8,336 bases of DNA from Oscillospiraceae bacterium (GTDB taxonomy: Bacteria > Bacillota > Clostridia > Oscillospirales > Ruminococcaceae), in NCBI GenBank assembly GCA_017848075.1, contig JAGALG010000116.1:1-8336 (forward strand). Direction: 5' to 3'. Positions 1-6,109 of the stretch are shown here, piece by piece. Below the pieces are notes generated by a model. It was not told where the DNA came from and did not search any database. It saw only the letters and a list, made by a program, of their open reading frames with translations. Position numbers and translations under genes: made by a program. Numbering within the stretch: the first letter of the stretch is position 1; each line of letters starts with the position of its first letter.

Positions 1-323
1 AGGATACCCCATCCCGGCTGAATTCCGGTAATGGGACTCAGCAGCTCTGCCATCATGTAGGCAAACAGCCGCTCACTCTCATCATGAGGATCTTTGATTT
101 CCGCTCCAAAGCTGCGCTGACAGCTGGCAGTCTGCCCATCAATATTGACCTGACAGTGGAGATGGTGGACTTCTCCCTCCTGCTCCAGCCGGGTCAGAAT
201 ATAATTACCCTCGTGCATCTTTTCCGGGTCATCGGTGGTGATCAGCGCTTCCCCCGGAAAGAACAGCATGGCCGCACACTCCACCTCGTAGCGGAGGCTG
301 TGGCCCAAATTGATCAAATACAT
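1..323 (-). CDS. hemZ: HemZ, oxygen-independent coproporphyrinogen III oxidase-like radical SAM protein (N-terminal part, cut by window edge)
   Basis: Reading leftwards from the ATG at 323, the frame is open to the window edge and gives 107 complete codons beginning MYLINLGHSLRYE. The last visible residues, GIQPGWGI, correspond to the segment just before the conserved LTGIRP stretch of HemZ proteins, so this is the N-terminal domain that precedes the radical SAM core. The CxxxCxxC iron-sulfur motif would lie outside the window and is not seen. The family is assigned to oxygen-independent decarboxylation of coproporphyrinogen III in heme synthesis. A GAGGT Shine-Dalgarno (complement of 331-335) lies 7 bases before the ATG. 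The gene starts 16 bases after the MBL hydrolase stop, and its position after recJ-relA-dtd-MBL is the usual Clostridia order, which supports the call. No separate promoter fits in the gap, so it should be the last visible member of the recJ operon. Confidence 0.82.
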   Translation of the reverse strand, partial: MYLINLGHSLRYEVECAAMLFFPGEALITTDDPEKMHEGNYILTRLEQEGEVHHLHCQVNIDGQTASCQRSFGAEIKDPHDESERLFAYMMAELLSPITGIQPGWGI

Positions 324-339
324 GAAAATACCTCGTGCT

Positions 340-984
340 TTACAGAAGTTTCATACCGGCCAGCGCTTTGCGGATGAAGGGGTTTGCCCGCTTCTCATCC
401 TCCAGATTGGAGGCAGTGCCATGACCCGGCAGAACGATACGATAACCTTCCACCTGTGCCAGACGGCACAGGGACTGAGCCATTTTTTCGTTATCAGCAC
501 CGTACAGATCCGTACGACCCATGCTGCCTGCAAAGAGCGTATCACCGGTAAACATCATTTTACCATAGAGATAAGTGACACCACCCTCGGTATGACCCGG
601 GGTTTTGATCACAGTGAAGTCCATGTCTCCGACTGTGATCACATCGCCGTCATTGACAAGGATATCCGGAGTAAATTCGCTTTCTTCGCAGCCGCAAGGA
701 TCTGCCATGGATTTCTGACGATCCGTGATCATTTCCACATCTTCCGGGGCCATGACCACTTTCACATGAGGATACATGGTCAGGAAGCCTTCCACGCCGC
801 CGATGTGGTCACCATGACCGTGGGTCAGCAAAATATGGGATGGTTTCAGGTGCTGTTCCTCAATAAATTCAGCCACTTTTTCTGCCTGTCCTCCGATATC
901 CACTACGGCACAGACAGCGTTCTCGTCCCAGACAATATAGCAGTTGGTGCCCAATGGACCCACATGCATAACTTCGATATTCAT
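340..984 (-). CDS. MBL-fold metal-dependent hydrolase (glyoxalase II-like)
   Basis: This 214-residue protein is a single metallo-beta-lactamase domain. The metal-binding motif THGHGDH is at residues 54-60 (His55, His57, Asp59, His60). The other ligands fit His131 in PGHTEGG, Asp148 in TGDTLF and His188 in LPGHG, so a complete two-metal site is present. It resembles the short hydroxyacylglutathione hydrolase-like (YcbL-type) enzymes. These hydrolyse thioesters or similar substrates in the cytoplasm, but the true substrate cannot be read from sequence. No signal peptide or membrane segment is visible. The ATG is preceded by a perfect AGGAGG (complement of 993-998) at 8 bases, and the stop is TAA. 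It lies between dtd and hemZ, its standard place in this Firmicute cluster. The 77-base gap to dtd is AT-rich, with a TATACT (complement of 1008-1013) but no acceptable -35, so an internal promoter is not supported. Confidence 0.9.
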   Translation of the reverse strand: MNIEVMHVGPLGTNCYIVWDENAVCAVVDIGGQAEKVAEFIEEQHLKPSHILLTHGHGDHIGGVEGFLTMYPHVKVVMAPEDVEMITDRQKSMADPCGCEESEFTPDILVNDGDVITVGDMDFTVIKTPGHTEGGVTYLYGKMMFTGDTLFAGSMGRTDLYGADNEKMAQSLCRLAQVEGYRIVLPGHGTASNLEDEKRANPFIRKALAGMKLL

Positions 985-1061
985 GGAAGCTTCCTCCTGT
1001 GTTTTTAGTATAGAGTAATTATGTGAAGCAAGTGTTACATCATAATAATTTTTTGTAAATT

Positions 1062-1526
1062 CTATTTCTTCTTTGGCATGATTTCGTCGGTATCCAGCAT
1101 GATCGTAACCGGACCATCATTGAGCAACTCAACTTTCATATCGGCGCCAAAGATACCGTGACCCACCTGACCGATTTCCTTTTGTTTCATCTGCTCCATG
1201 AAGTACTCGTAAAGACGGTTGGCGTGATCCGGAGCTGCCGCTCCGGTAAAAGCCGGACGGCGGCCTTTTTTGCAGTCGGCATAAAGGGTGAACTGGCTCA
1301 CCACCAGTGCATCTCCCTTTTCATCCAACAGGGAACGGTTCATTTTACCGTTTTCATCGTGGAAAATGCGGAGATTGGCACATTTTTCTGCCAGAAAATC
1401 CGCTTCTTTTTCGCTGTCCTGTGGGCCAACACCCAGAAGGATCAGCAGACCCGGACCGGTTTTGGAGATCAGCTCCCCTTCCACCGTCACGGAAGCGTGG
1501 GTCACACGCTGAATCAATGCTCGCAT
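1062..1526 (-). CDS. dtd: D-aminoacyl-tRNA deacylase (D-Tyr-tRNA deacylase)
   Basis: Dtd hydrolyses D-aminoacyl-tRNAs (D-Tyr, D-Asp and others, also Gly-tRNA-Ala), so that D-residues do not enter translation. It acts in the cytoplasm as a homodimer. The 154-residue protein has the normal family length, the typical start MRALIQRVTHASV, the SQFTLYAD motif at residues 77-84 and the Gly-cisPro motif NDGPVTI at 136-142. These are the two signature segments of the active site. The C-terminus ends in a short Lys-rich tail and a TAG stop. The ATG at 1526 is preceded at 7 bases by GAGGT, which sits in the loop of a small inverted repeat. It lies 80 bases downstream of relA, a conserved neighbour in Firmicutes, and no promoter was found in the gap. 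Co-transcription from the recJ promoter is inferred. Confidence 0.95.
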   Translation of the reverse strand: MRALIQRVTHASVTVEGELISKTGPGLLILLGVGPQDSEKEADFLAEKCANLRIFHDENGKMNRSLLDEKGDALVVSQFTLYADCKKGRRPAFTGAAAPDHANRLYEYFMEQMKQKEIGQVGHGIFGADMKVELLNDGPVTIMLDTDEIMPKKK

Positions 1527-1545
1527 ATCAATTACCTCGATTGAT
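1527..1545 (-). promoter_or_regulatory. Inverted repeat with the dtd Shine-Dalgarno in its loop
   Basis: In the transcript direction the six bases ATCAAT, a 7-base loop CGAGGTA and ATTGAT directly precede the dtd ATG. The loop holds the GAGGT ribosome binding site. The stem is 6 bp with only one G-C pair, so it is weak. A regulatory role is speculative; the ribosome binding site itself is secure. Confidence 0.4.
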
Positions 1546-1565
1546 TAAAATAGGGGTGTAAAGTG

Positions 1566-1603
1566 GTGCGAAAGCACTCAGTGGAAACAGTGCGAAAGCA
1601 CTG
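1566..1603 (-). repeat. Two copies of a 13-base hairpin-forming repeat between relA and dtd
   Basis: The plus-strand sequence GTGCGAAAGCACT occurs at 1566-1578 and again, identical, at 1590-1602, 24 bases apart. Each copy is an inverted repeat (GTGC/GCAC). The second extends to a 6-bp stem, CAGTGC-GAAA-GCACTG, at 1588-1603. In the operon transcript, which is minus strand, the loops read UUUC. The second hairpin lies a few bases after the relA stop and is followed by only a short TTT run, so it is a poor terminator. It might be an mRNA processing, pausing or stability element, or a remnant of a dispersed repeat family. Confidence 0.6.
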
Positions 1604-1606
1604 ATT

Positions 1607-3442
1607 CTATTGTGCGCTCAGACGATGTACATCGGTGACGCCTTTGATGTTGCCCAGGCTATTGATCAGATAGTTCAGCTGGCTAACATCGTTGACCTCC
1701 ACATTGATCTGGATCACAGAGCCGCCGTCTGCCACCTCACGGGCAGACAGAGCGTGGATCGGAATGTGCATATTGCTGAGCATAATGCTCACATCTGCCA
1801 ACAAAGAATCCCGATTGATCGCAATGATCTCAATGGTGGATTTGAATTTCTCATGGAGACTGTCAGCCCACTGTGCTTTTACCCAGCGGCTGGCATCCGG
1901 GCCGGTCAGTTTTACATTGACGCAGTCCTTCTTATGGATGGACACACCATAGCCACGGGTTACAAAACCGATGATTTCATCACCGGGCAGCGGATTACAG
2001 CACTTGGCGAATTTCACCAGACAATCCTCTTCGCCCTCGATGATGACACCGGAGGTTGGTTTCTTTTTCTTAGAAGCATGAGCCTTGGCCTGAGCCTGAG
2101 CTTGTGCCAGAGCTTTCTGATCCTTTTCTTTCTCCTCTTCGTCATTGCGGTACTGCTTCACGAAGTCCTCTTTGATGCGAGGCATGAGACGAGACAGCTG
2201 TACACCGCCGTAGCCAACCGCTGCATAGAACTCATCGGCAGAATTCATGCGCTGGCGTTTGGCCTGAGACAGAATAAAGGCATCCAGCTCGTTTTCCGGA
2301 ATATTGATAAGGTTGCGTTTGAACTCCCGCTCGATTTCTTCCCGACCCTGCAGGATATTTTCCTCTCTCCGCTCTTTTTTGAACCATGCGCGGATCTTGG
2401 TGCGGGCGGAGCTAGTGCGGACAATCTTCAGCCAGTCGCGGCTTGGGCCTTTGCCCTGTGCGTTGGTGGTGATGATCTCACAGATCATACCGGTATCCAG
2501 TTTAAAGTCCAAAGATACGATACGGCCATCTACCTTCGCACCGGTCATACGGTTGCCGACCGCCGTATGAATGGCATACGCAAAGTCGATAACAGTGGAG
2601 CCAATTGGCAGGTTCATAACATCGCCCTTTGGAGTAAAGACAAAGATCTCCTCCGGAGCAATATCGGACTTGATACCCTGCAGAATCTCCCGTGCGTCAC
2701 CGGAAGTCTGCTGCGCTTCCAACAGCTGGCGGATCCATGCCAGTCGCTCCTCCATGTTGTCCTTGCCGGCAATACCGGATTTATATTTCCAGTGGGCAGC
2801 AATACCGTATTCTGCGGTATAGTGCATATCCCAGGTACGAATCTGGATTTCAAATGGGATACCGGCCTTATCCAGCACTGTAGTGTGCAGAGATTGGTAA
2901 CCGTTGGCCTTTGGTGTGGAAATATAATCCTTGAATCGATTTGGGATTGGGGTGAACATATCATGTACCACACCCAAAACGCCGTAACATTCAAAAATAT
3001 TCTTACAGAAGATGCGAACAGCGTATACATCGTAAATCTCATCGAAGCTACGGCCCTGCATATACATTTTGCGGTAGATGCCATAAACACTCTTTACACG
3101 GCCGCTGATGGAGATATCCAGATTCTCACCGGCAAAGCGTTCACTGATTTTATTTTTAATGTGATTCAGGAAGTCCTGCCGCTCCTCTTTACGGAATTCC
3201 AGCAGCTCTTCAATTTCCGCATAACCAAAGGGGTCCAGATTGCGGATAGACAGATCCTCCAGCTCTTCTTTGATGGTACGGATACCCAAACGATGAGCCA
3301 GCGGAGCATAAACCTCCATGGTTTCCTGCGATTTATCCCGGCGTTTCTGTTCTTTCCAGAATTTCGCGGTTCTCATATTGTGCAGACGGTCGGCCAGCTT
3401 GATAATGATTACTCGAATATCCTTGGCCATGGCCAGCAGCAT
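1607..3442 (-). CDS. relA: Rel C-terminal fragment (end of HD domain, synthetase, TGS, zinc-finger and ACT domains)
   Basis: The first ATG after the premature stop is at 3442, 18 bases downstream of the TAG, and opens a 611-residue frame beginning MLLAMAKDIR. It keeps KLADRLHNMRT from the HD domain, the full synthetase with RFKD, and the complete regulatory half. It lacks His52, His76 and Asp77, so any protein made from here would be expected to synthesise but not degrade (p)ppGpp. There is no Shine-Dalgarno at a proper distance: the nearest GAGGAG is 24 bases before this ATG, so expression would need reinitiation after the TAG or readthrough of it. A charged, Ala/Gln/Lys-rich linker (fragment residues about 432-463) separates the helical region from the zinc-finger-like segment. 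The frame ends RLSAQ with a second TAG. Confidence 0.7.
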   Translation of the reverse strand: MLLAMAKDIRVIIIKLADRLHNMRTAKFWKEQKRRDKSQETMEVYAPLAHRLGIRTIKEELEDLSIRNLDPFGYAEIEELLEFRKEERQDFLNHIKNKISERFAGENLDISISGRVKSVYGIYRKMYMQGRSFDEIYDVYAVRIFCKNIFECYGVLGVVHDMFTPIPNRFKDYISTPKANGYQSLHTTVLDKAGIPFEIQIRTWDMHYTAEYGIAAHWKYKSGIAGKDNMEERLAWIRQLLEAQQTSGDAREILQGIKSDIAPEEIFVFTPKGDVMNLPIGSTVIDFAYAIHTAVGNRMTGAKVDGRIVSLDFKLDTGMICEIITTNAQGKGPSRDWLKIVRTSSARTKIRAWFKKERREENILQGREEIEREFKRNLINIPENELDAFILSQAKRQRMNSADEFYAAVGYGGVQLSRLMPRIKEDFVKQYRNDEEEKEKDQKALAQAQAQAKAHASKKKKPTSGVIIEGEEDCLVKFAKCCNPLPGDEIIGFVTRGYGVSIHKKDCVNVKLTGPDASRWVKAQWADSLHEKFKSTIEIIAINRDSLLADVSIMLSNMHIPIHALSAREVADGGSVIQINVEVNDVSQLNYLINSLGNIKGVTDVHRLSAQ

Positions 3443-3460
3443 TTTACGGATGTTTTCAGC

Positions 3461-3817
3461 CTATGTCTCCTCTTTGGTAGAGAACTGCAGCTTGGTCAGC
3501 TTGGTTACACCATCTACCATCAGGGCCACATCGGCACCGAATTCTTTTTTCAGAAGATCCAGAGAAGTGTCCGTATCCTCCACAACATCGTGGAGCAGGC
3601 CGGCACAAACGGTGTCGGTGTCCATACCCAAATCGATCAGGATAACCGCCACCGCGATCGGATGGATAATATAAGGTTCGCCGGATTTTCTCATCTGGCC
3701 CTCGTGGGATTTATCTGCCCACAGATACGCTTTTGTAATTTTGTCCACATCATAGGGACGGTTGCTTTCTTTGATCGCTGTGATCAACTCATCGAATGAA
3801 TGATGCACAAACTTCAC
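3461..3817 (-). CDS. relA: Rel N-terminal fragment (first part of the HD hydrolase domain), ending at the premature TAG
   Basis: This 118-residue piece runs from the GTG at 3817 to the TAG at 3463-3461. It carries RKSGEPYIIHP, LLHDVVEDT (residues 74-82) and VDGVTKL, which include metal ligands His52, His76 and Asp77 of the hydrolase. The fourth ligand, Asp143, lies beyond the stop, so the fragment alone should not hydrolyse ppGpp. The start is uncertain. A second GTG at 3808 has a near-perfect AAGGCGGTGA 5 bases upstream and may be the true start; the total would then be 3 codons shorter. Confidence 0.7.
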   Translation of the reverse strand: MKFVHHSFDELITAIKESNRPYDVDKITKAYLWADKSHEGQMRKSGEPYIIHPIAVAVILIDLGMDTDTVCAGLLHDVVEDTDTSLDLLKKEFGADVALMVDGVTKLTKLQFSTKEET

Positions 3818-5861
3818 CGCCTTTCAATTTTCGCAGGACGCTGGACTGCTCCAGATCCGCCTTACCGGGCTTCACCGGATGGATCAGCGTCGGGTCCTCG
3901 CCGCCCTGATCCTGCCGAAACAGCAGGAACAGTTCGTCCATAATATCAAGACAAAGTCTCATTTTACAATAGTTCATTTTTCCACCCAAACGGCACCATA
4001 ACAGATCATAGCCGTGAGGGAAGCATTTCATCCGCTGCATAAAGCGGTAGATCACCGCTATATCGTCCCTGGTCGGGGTGATATAGTTACGGATCTTCTC
4101 GCTGAGCTCCTCGCCTCTGCGGAATTTCTCGTAGTACTGTCGTCCCACAACCAGCTTATCCTGTGGGATGCCGCTGGGACGCAGACTGCGAATCTTAATG
4201 GAAACGGAGGTATCTCCGTTGTATTCGTTCATATCCAGGCTGGCCGCCAGATCCACCACATCTCCCGGGATATAGGGGAAACGCTTGCTGCTCATACCAA
4301 AGTACAAAGCCTGAAAGACCTTGCCCTTGCTGCTGCAGCGCAGGCGGATATGCCGATCCTCGCTGAGAGGGTAGATCGCTTCGATACGGCAGTCGGGAAT
4401 CATAACCATAGGTGCTTCATTACCGCAGCCAAAGGGCTCCAGACAGCGCAGCTGCTGCACCGCCTTCAGATTGATCTGCTCTGCCGGCAGAATCAGGTCG
4501 ATGGACAAAGCGTCCACCGGCATGATATCAAATTCTTCTCCGGCATCAGCCAGCAAGGCCTCCCGGAAAGCCGGGATATCCTCACTGCGAAGGCTGAGAC
4601 CGGCCGCCTGATCGTGGCCGCCATAACGGCTGAGCCATGCATTGTTGCGGGAGATAGCTTTGATGATAGAATAGCCCTCCACACTGCGGGCCGAGCCTCT
4701 GGCTTCCTCCCCTTCCTCCGAAATCAGCAGGCAGGGCTTGGAGTAGCGCTCCACCAGCTTGGAAGCGGCAATACCGATAACGCCGTGGTGCCAGCCTTCA
4801 CCGGAAAGAATCAGCAGACGCTGCTCCAGCAATTCCGGGTGTCGGGCGCACATTTTATCAATATCCAACAGGATCTGATCCACCAGATCCTTGCGAGTTT
4901 CGTTGTAACCGTTGATTTCCGCAGCAATCTCCATGGCTCGCTCCGGGTCATCGGTCAGCAGCAGTTCAACCGCCAATGCTGCCTTGCCAATTCGTCCGGC
5001 GGCATTGAGCCGCGGCACGATACCAAAGGCCACACTGCTGGAGTCCAGCCGTTTTCCGCTGAGTCCGGCTAATTCCATCAAAGCCTGCAGACCCAGATTT
5101 TCCGTCTGGGACAGCTCCAGCAGACCAGCTTTGACGATGGCCCGGTTCTCTCCGGTCAGTTCCACTACATCGGCAATGGTGCCAAGAGCGGTGATACCGG
5201 CAAAGTGTTCCAGCATCATGCTGCCGTCTAAATCATATTCCATCGCGCAGATCAGCTTAAAAGCCACACCAACGCCACACAAATGCTTATACGGGTAAGG
5301 ACAGTCCTTGCGGTGGGGGTCTACCACTGCCACTGCTTTTGGCAGGATCTCCCGAGGCTGATGGTGATCGGTAACCACTACATCAATACCCAGCTGAGCC
5401 GCATAGGCAATCTCATCAATGGCAGAAACGCCGTTATCCACAGTAACGATCAAATCCACGCCCAGGGAGGATAAACGGTCAATGGCCATATTGTTTAGAC
5501 CATAGCCTTCCTCATCCCGATCCGGGATATAGTACATAACACGGGCACCAACATCCTGGAAGTAGGTGTATAAGAGAGCGGTGGAAGTGATACCATCGCA
5601 GTCATAATCACCATAAATGCAGATAAACTGACCGTATTCCACAGCGTTGCTGATACGCTCCACTGCCTTATCCATATCCTTCAGCAGGAAGGGATCCGGC
5701 AATGCCGTCATGCCCTCTAAAAATTCTCTGGCCTCCTGAGGGTCACTGTGGCCCCGTGCCGCCAGAATGGAGCAGATATGCTGCGGCAAGCTCAGAGCCT
5801 CCGCTAAAGCAGCAGCCTGTTCCTCCATCGGTTGCGGCAGCCGCCATTTTTTGATACTCAT
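3789..5861 (-). CDS. recJ: Single-stranded-DNA-specific 5'-3' exonuclease RecJ
   Basis: RecJ degrades single-stranded DNA 5' to 3' in recombination, mismatch and base excision repair, using Mn/Mg ions in the cytoplasm. Taking the ATG at 5861, the protein has 690 residues. DHH-family motifs appear in order: GDYDCDGIT (84-92), VDNG (141-144), TDHHQP (164-169), VDPH (180-183), GVGVAFK (196-202) and PRLNAAGR (283-290). The DHHA1 part follows with GEGWHHGVIGI (354-364) and GGHDQAAG (414-421). After about residue 560 comes the extra helical C-terminal region typical of Firmicute RecJ. The frame is open 17 codons further upstream, but ATG 5861 has GGGGAG (complement of 5868-5873) 6 bases before it and starts MSIKKW, so it is chosen. 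It is the first gene of the operon with its own promoter, and its TGA stop lies inside relA. Confidence 0.95.
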   Translation of the reverse strand: MSIKKWRLPQPMEEQAAALAEALSLPQHICSILAARGHSDPQEAREFLEGMTALPDPFLLKDMDKAVERISNAVEYGQFICIYGDYDCDGITSTALLYTYFQDVGARVMYYIPDRDEEGYGLNNMAIDRLSSLGVDLIVTVDNGVSAIDEIAYAAQLGIDVVVTDHHQPREILPKAVAVVDPHRKDCPYPYKHLCGVGVAFKLICAMEYDLDGSMMLEHFAGITALGTIADVVELTGENRAIVKAGLLELSQTENLGLQALMELAGLSGKRLDSSSVAFGIVPRLNAAGRIGKAALAVELLLTDDPERAMEIAAEINGYNETRKDLVDQILLDIDKMCARHPELLEQRLLILSGEGWHHGVIGIAASKLVERYSKPCLLISEEGEEARGSARSVEGYSIIKAISRNNAWLSRYGGHDQAAGLSLRSEDIPAFREALLADAGEEFDIMPVDALSIDLILPAEQINLKAVQQLRCLEPFGCGNEAPMVMIPDCRIEAIYPLSEDRHIRLRCSSKGKVFQALYFGMSSKRFPYIPGDVVDLAASLDMNEYNGDTSVSIKIRSLRPSGIPQDKLVVGRQYYEKFRRGEELSEKIRNYITPTRDDIAVIYRFMQRMKCFPHGYDLLWCRLGGKMNYCKMRLCLDIMDELFLLFRQDQGGEDPTLIHPVKPGKADLEQSSVLRKLKGGEVCASFIR
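3814..3823 (-). promoter_or_regulatory. Shine-Dalgarno for relA, overlapping the first possible GTG
   Basis: The transcript reads AAGGCGGTGA here, nine of ten matches to the ideal AAGGAGGTGA. It ends 5 bases before the GTG at 3808 and contains the GTG at 3817. This spacing favours 3808 as the real initiation codon of relA, inside the end of recJ. Confidence 0.5.
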
Positions 5862-5865
5862 GTTT

Positions 5866-5873
5866 CTCTCCCC
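5866..5873 (-). promoter_or_regulatory. Shine-Dalgarno deciding the recJ start
   Basis: GGGGAGAG in the transcript lies just before the ATG at 5861, with the GGGGAG core 6 bases away. The longer frame starting at 5912 has no comparable site and would begin inside the 5' leader predicted from the promoter at 5933-5961. Confidence 0.6.
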
Positions 5874-5932
5874 AGTACCTACCAGATTTTGCAACTTCGC
5901 TGCAATAAACACTTACCCACTTTAATTATAAT

Positions 5933-5961
5933 ATTGTATCATTTTTTGCAGATAAATTCAA
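5933..5961 (-). promoter_or_regulatory. SigA-type promoter of the recJ-relA-dtd-MBL-hemZ operon
   Basis: On the minus strand, TTGAAT (5961-5956) and TACAAT (5938-5933) are separated by exactly 17 bases in AT-rich sequence. This gives a start near 5926 and a leader of about 65 bases before recJ. No other good promoter was found before dtd, MBL or hemZ. Confidence 0.75.
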
Positions 5962-6005
5962 GAATTCCTTGGTATAAATGCCCTCATATCCGTCTTTCCT
6001 GCAGC

Positions 6006-6041
6006 AAAAAAGGCCCTCACCACAAAGGTGAGAGCCTTTTT
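6006..6041 (-). terminator. Bidirectional intrinsic terminator after groEL
   Basis: GGC-C-CTCACC and GGTGAG-A-GCC form a stem with one C/A mismatch and a 5-base loop ACAAA, flanked by a run of A on the left (6006-6011) and of T on the right (6037-6041). In the groEL direction the hairpin is followed by six T residues. It lies about 70 bases after the groEL stop and upstream of the recJ promoter, so it separates the two operons. Confidence 0.9.
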
Positions 6042-6109
6042 CTATCATTTTCTTTAAAAGAAGCGCTGCGGCGCAATGAGGCTTACGAGCTGTACAGGGA
6101 AAAACGCCG

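Larger units (their letters stand above)
1607..3817 (-). pseudogene. relA: Bifunctional (p)ppGpp synthetase/hydrolase Rel, interrupted by an in-frame TAG at codon 119
   Basis: Rel makes (p)ppGpp from ATP and GTP/GDP on starved ribosomes and hydrolyses it when amino acids are ample. Ignoring one stop, the frame encodes 736 residues, the normal family length. Domains in order: HD hydrolase (about 25-180) with His52, His76-Asp77, Glu80-Asp81 and Asp143; synthetase (about 238-350) with GRVKSVYGIYRKM, RFKD at 294-297 (the form found in bifunctional enzymes), ANGYQSLHT and Glu323 in EIQIRT; TGS (about 388-460); a zinc-finger-like segment with Cys606-Cys607, His628 and Cys632; ACT (about 660-736). 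Codon 119, at 3463-3461, is TAG between KEET and AENIRKM, where relatives have Gln (EEQQAEN-type motif). Both sides are in the same frame, so this is a nonsense change and not a frameshift. It may be a true mutation, a base error, or a suppressed stop. The gene overlaps recJ by 29 bases, with no apt between them, unlike many Firmicutes. Confidence 0.85.

Noticed and set aside
84..377. Plus-strand open frame at the left edge
   Set aside because: It is antisense to the hemZ N-terminus and hydrolase end, both supported by family similarity and ribosome binding sites.
1000..1061. Internal promoter between dtd and the MBL gene
   Set aside because: A TATACT -10-like hexamer is present, but the sequence 16-18 bases upstream has no resemblance to TTGACA; AT-rich DNA gives such hexamers by chance.
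1547..1606. Promoter or full intrinsic terminator in the relA-dtd gap
   Set aside because: A TATTTT-like -10 has no matching -35, and the hairpins lack a proper U-tract.
3443..3463. A frameshift in relA
   Set aside because: The two open frames are in the same phase (3817 to 3442 is 125 whole codons), so no indel is needed; one substitution creating TAG is enough.
3461..3463. TAG read as Gln or pyrrolysine by a variant code
   Set aside because: TAG ends four other reading frames at the places where their protein families end, so a general recoding of TAG is very unlikely. Low-level suppression cannot be excluded.
1610..3799. A 729-codon open frame on the plus strand opposite relA
   Set aside because: It is in exact antisense phase to relA, so it is open simply because relA avoids TTA, CTA and TCA codons across that span. 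Its peptide has no recognisable family and no suitable ribosome binding site. Similar antisense frames occur opposite recJ (4014-5072) and the MBL gene (310-1008) for the same reason.
5862..5912. Seventeen-codon N-terminal extension of recJ
   Set aside because: The ATG at 5912 has no ribosome binding site, and the residues do not resemble RecJ; the ATG at 5861 has a good site and a normal start.
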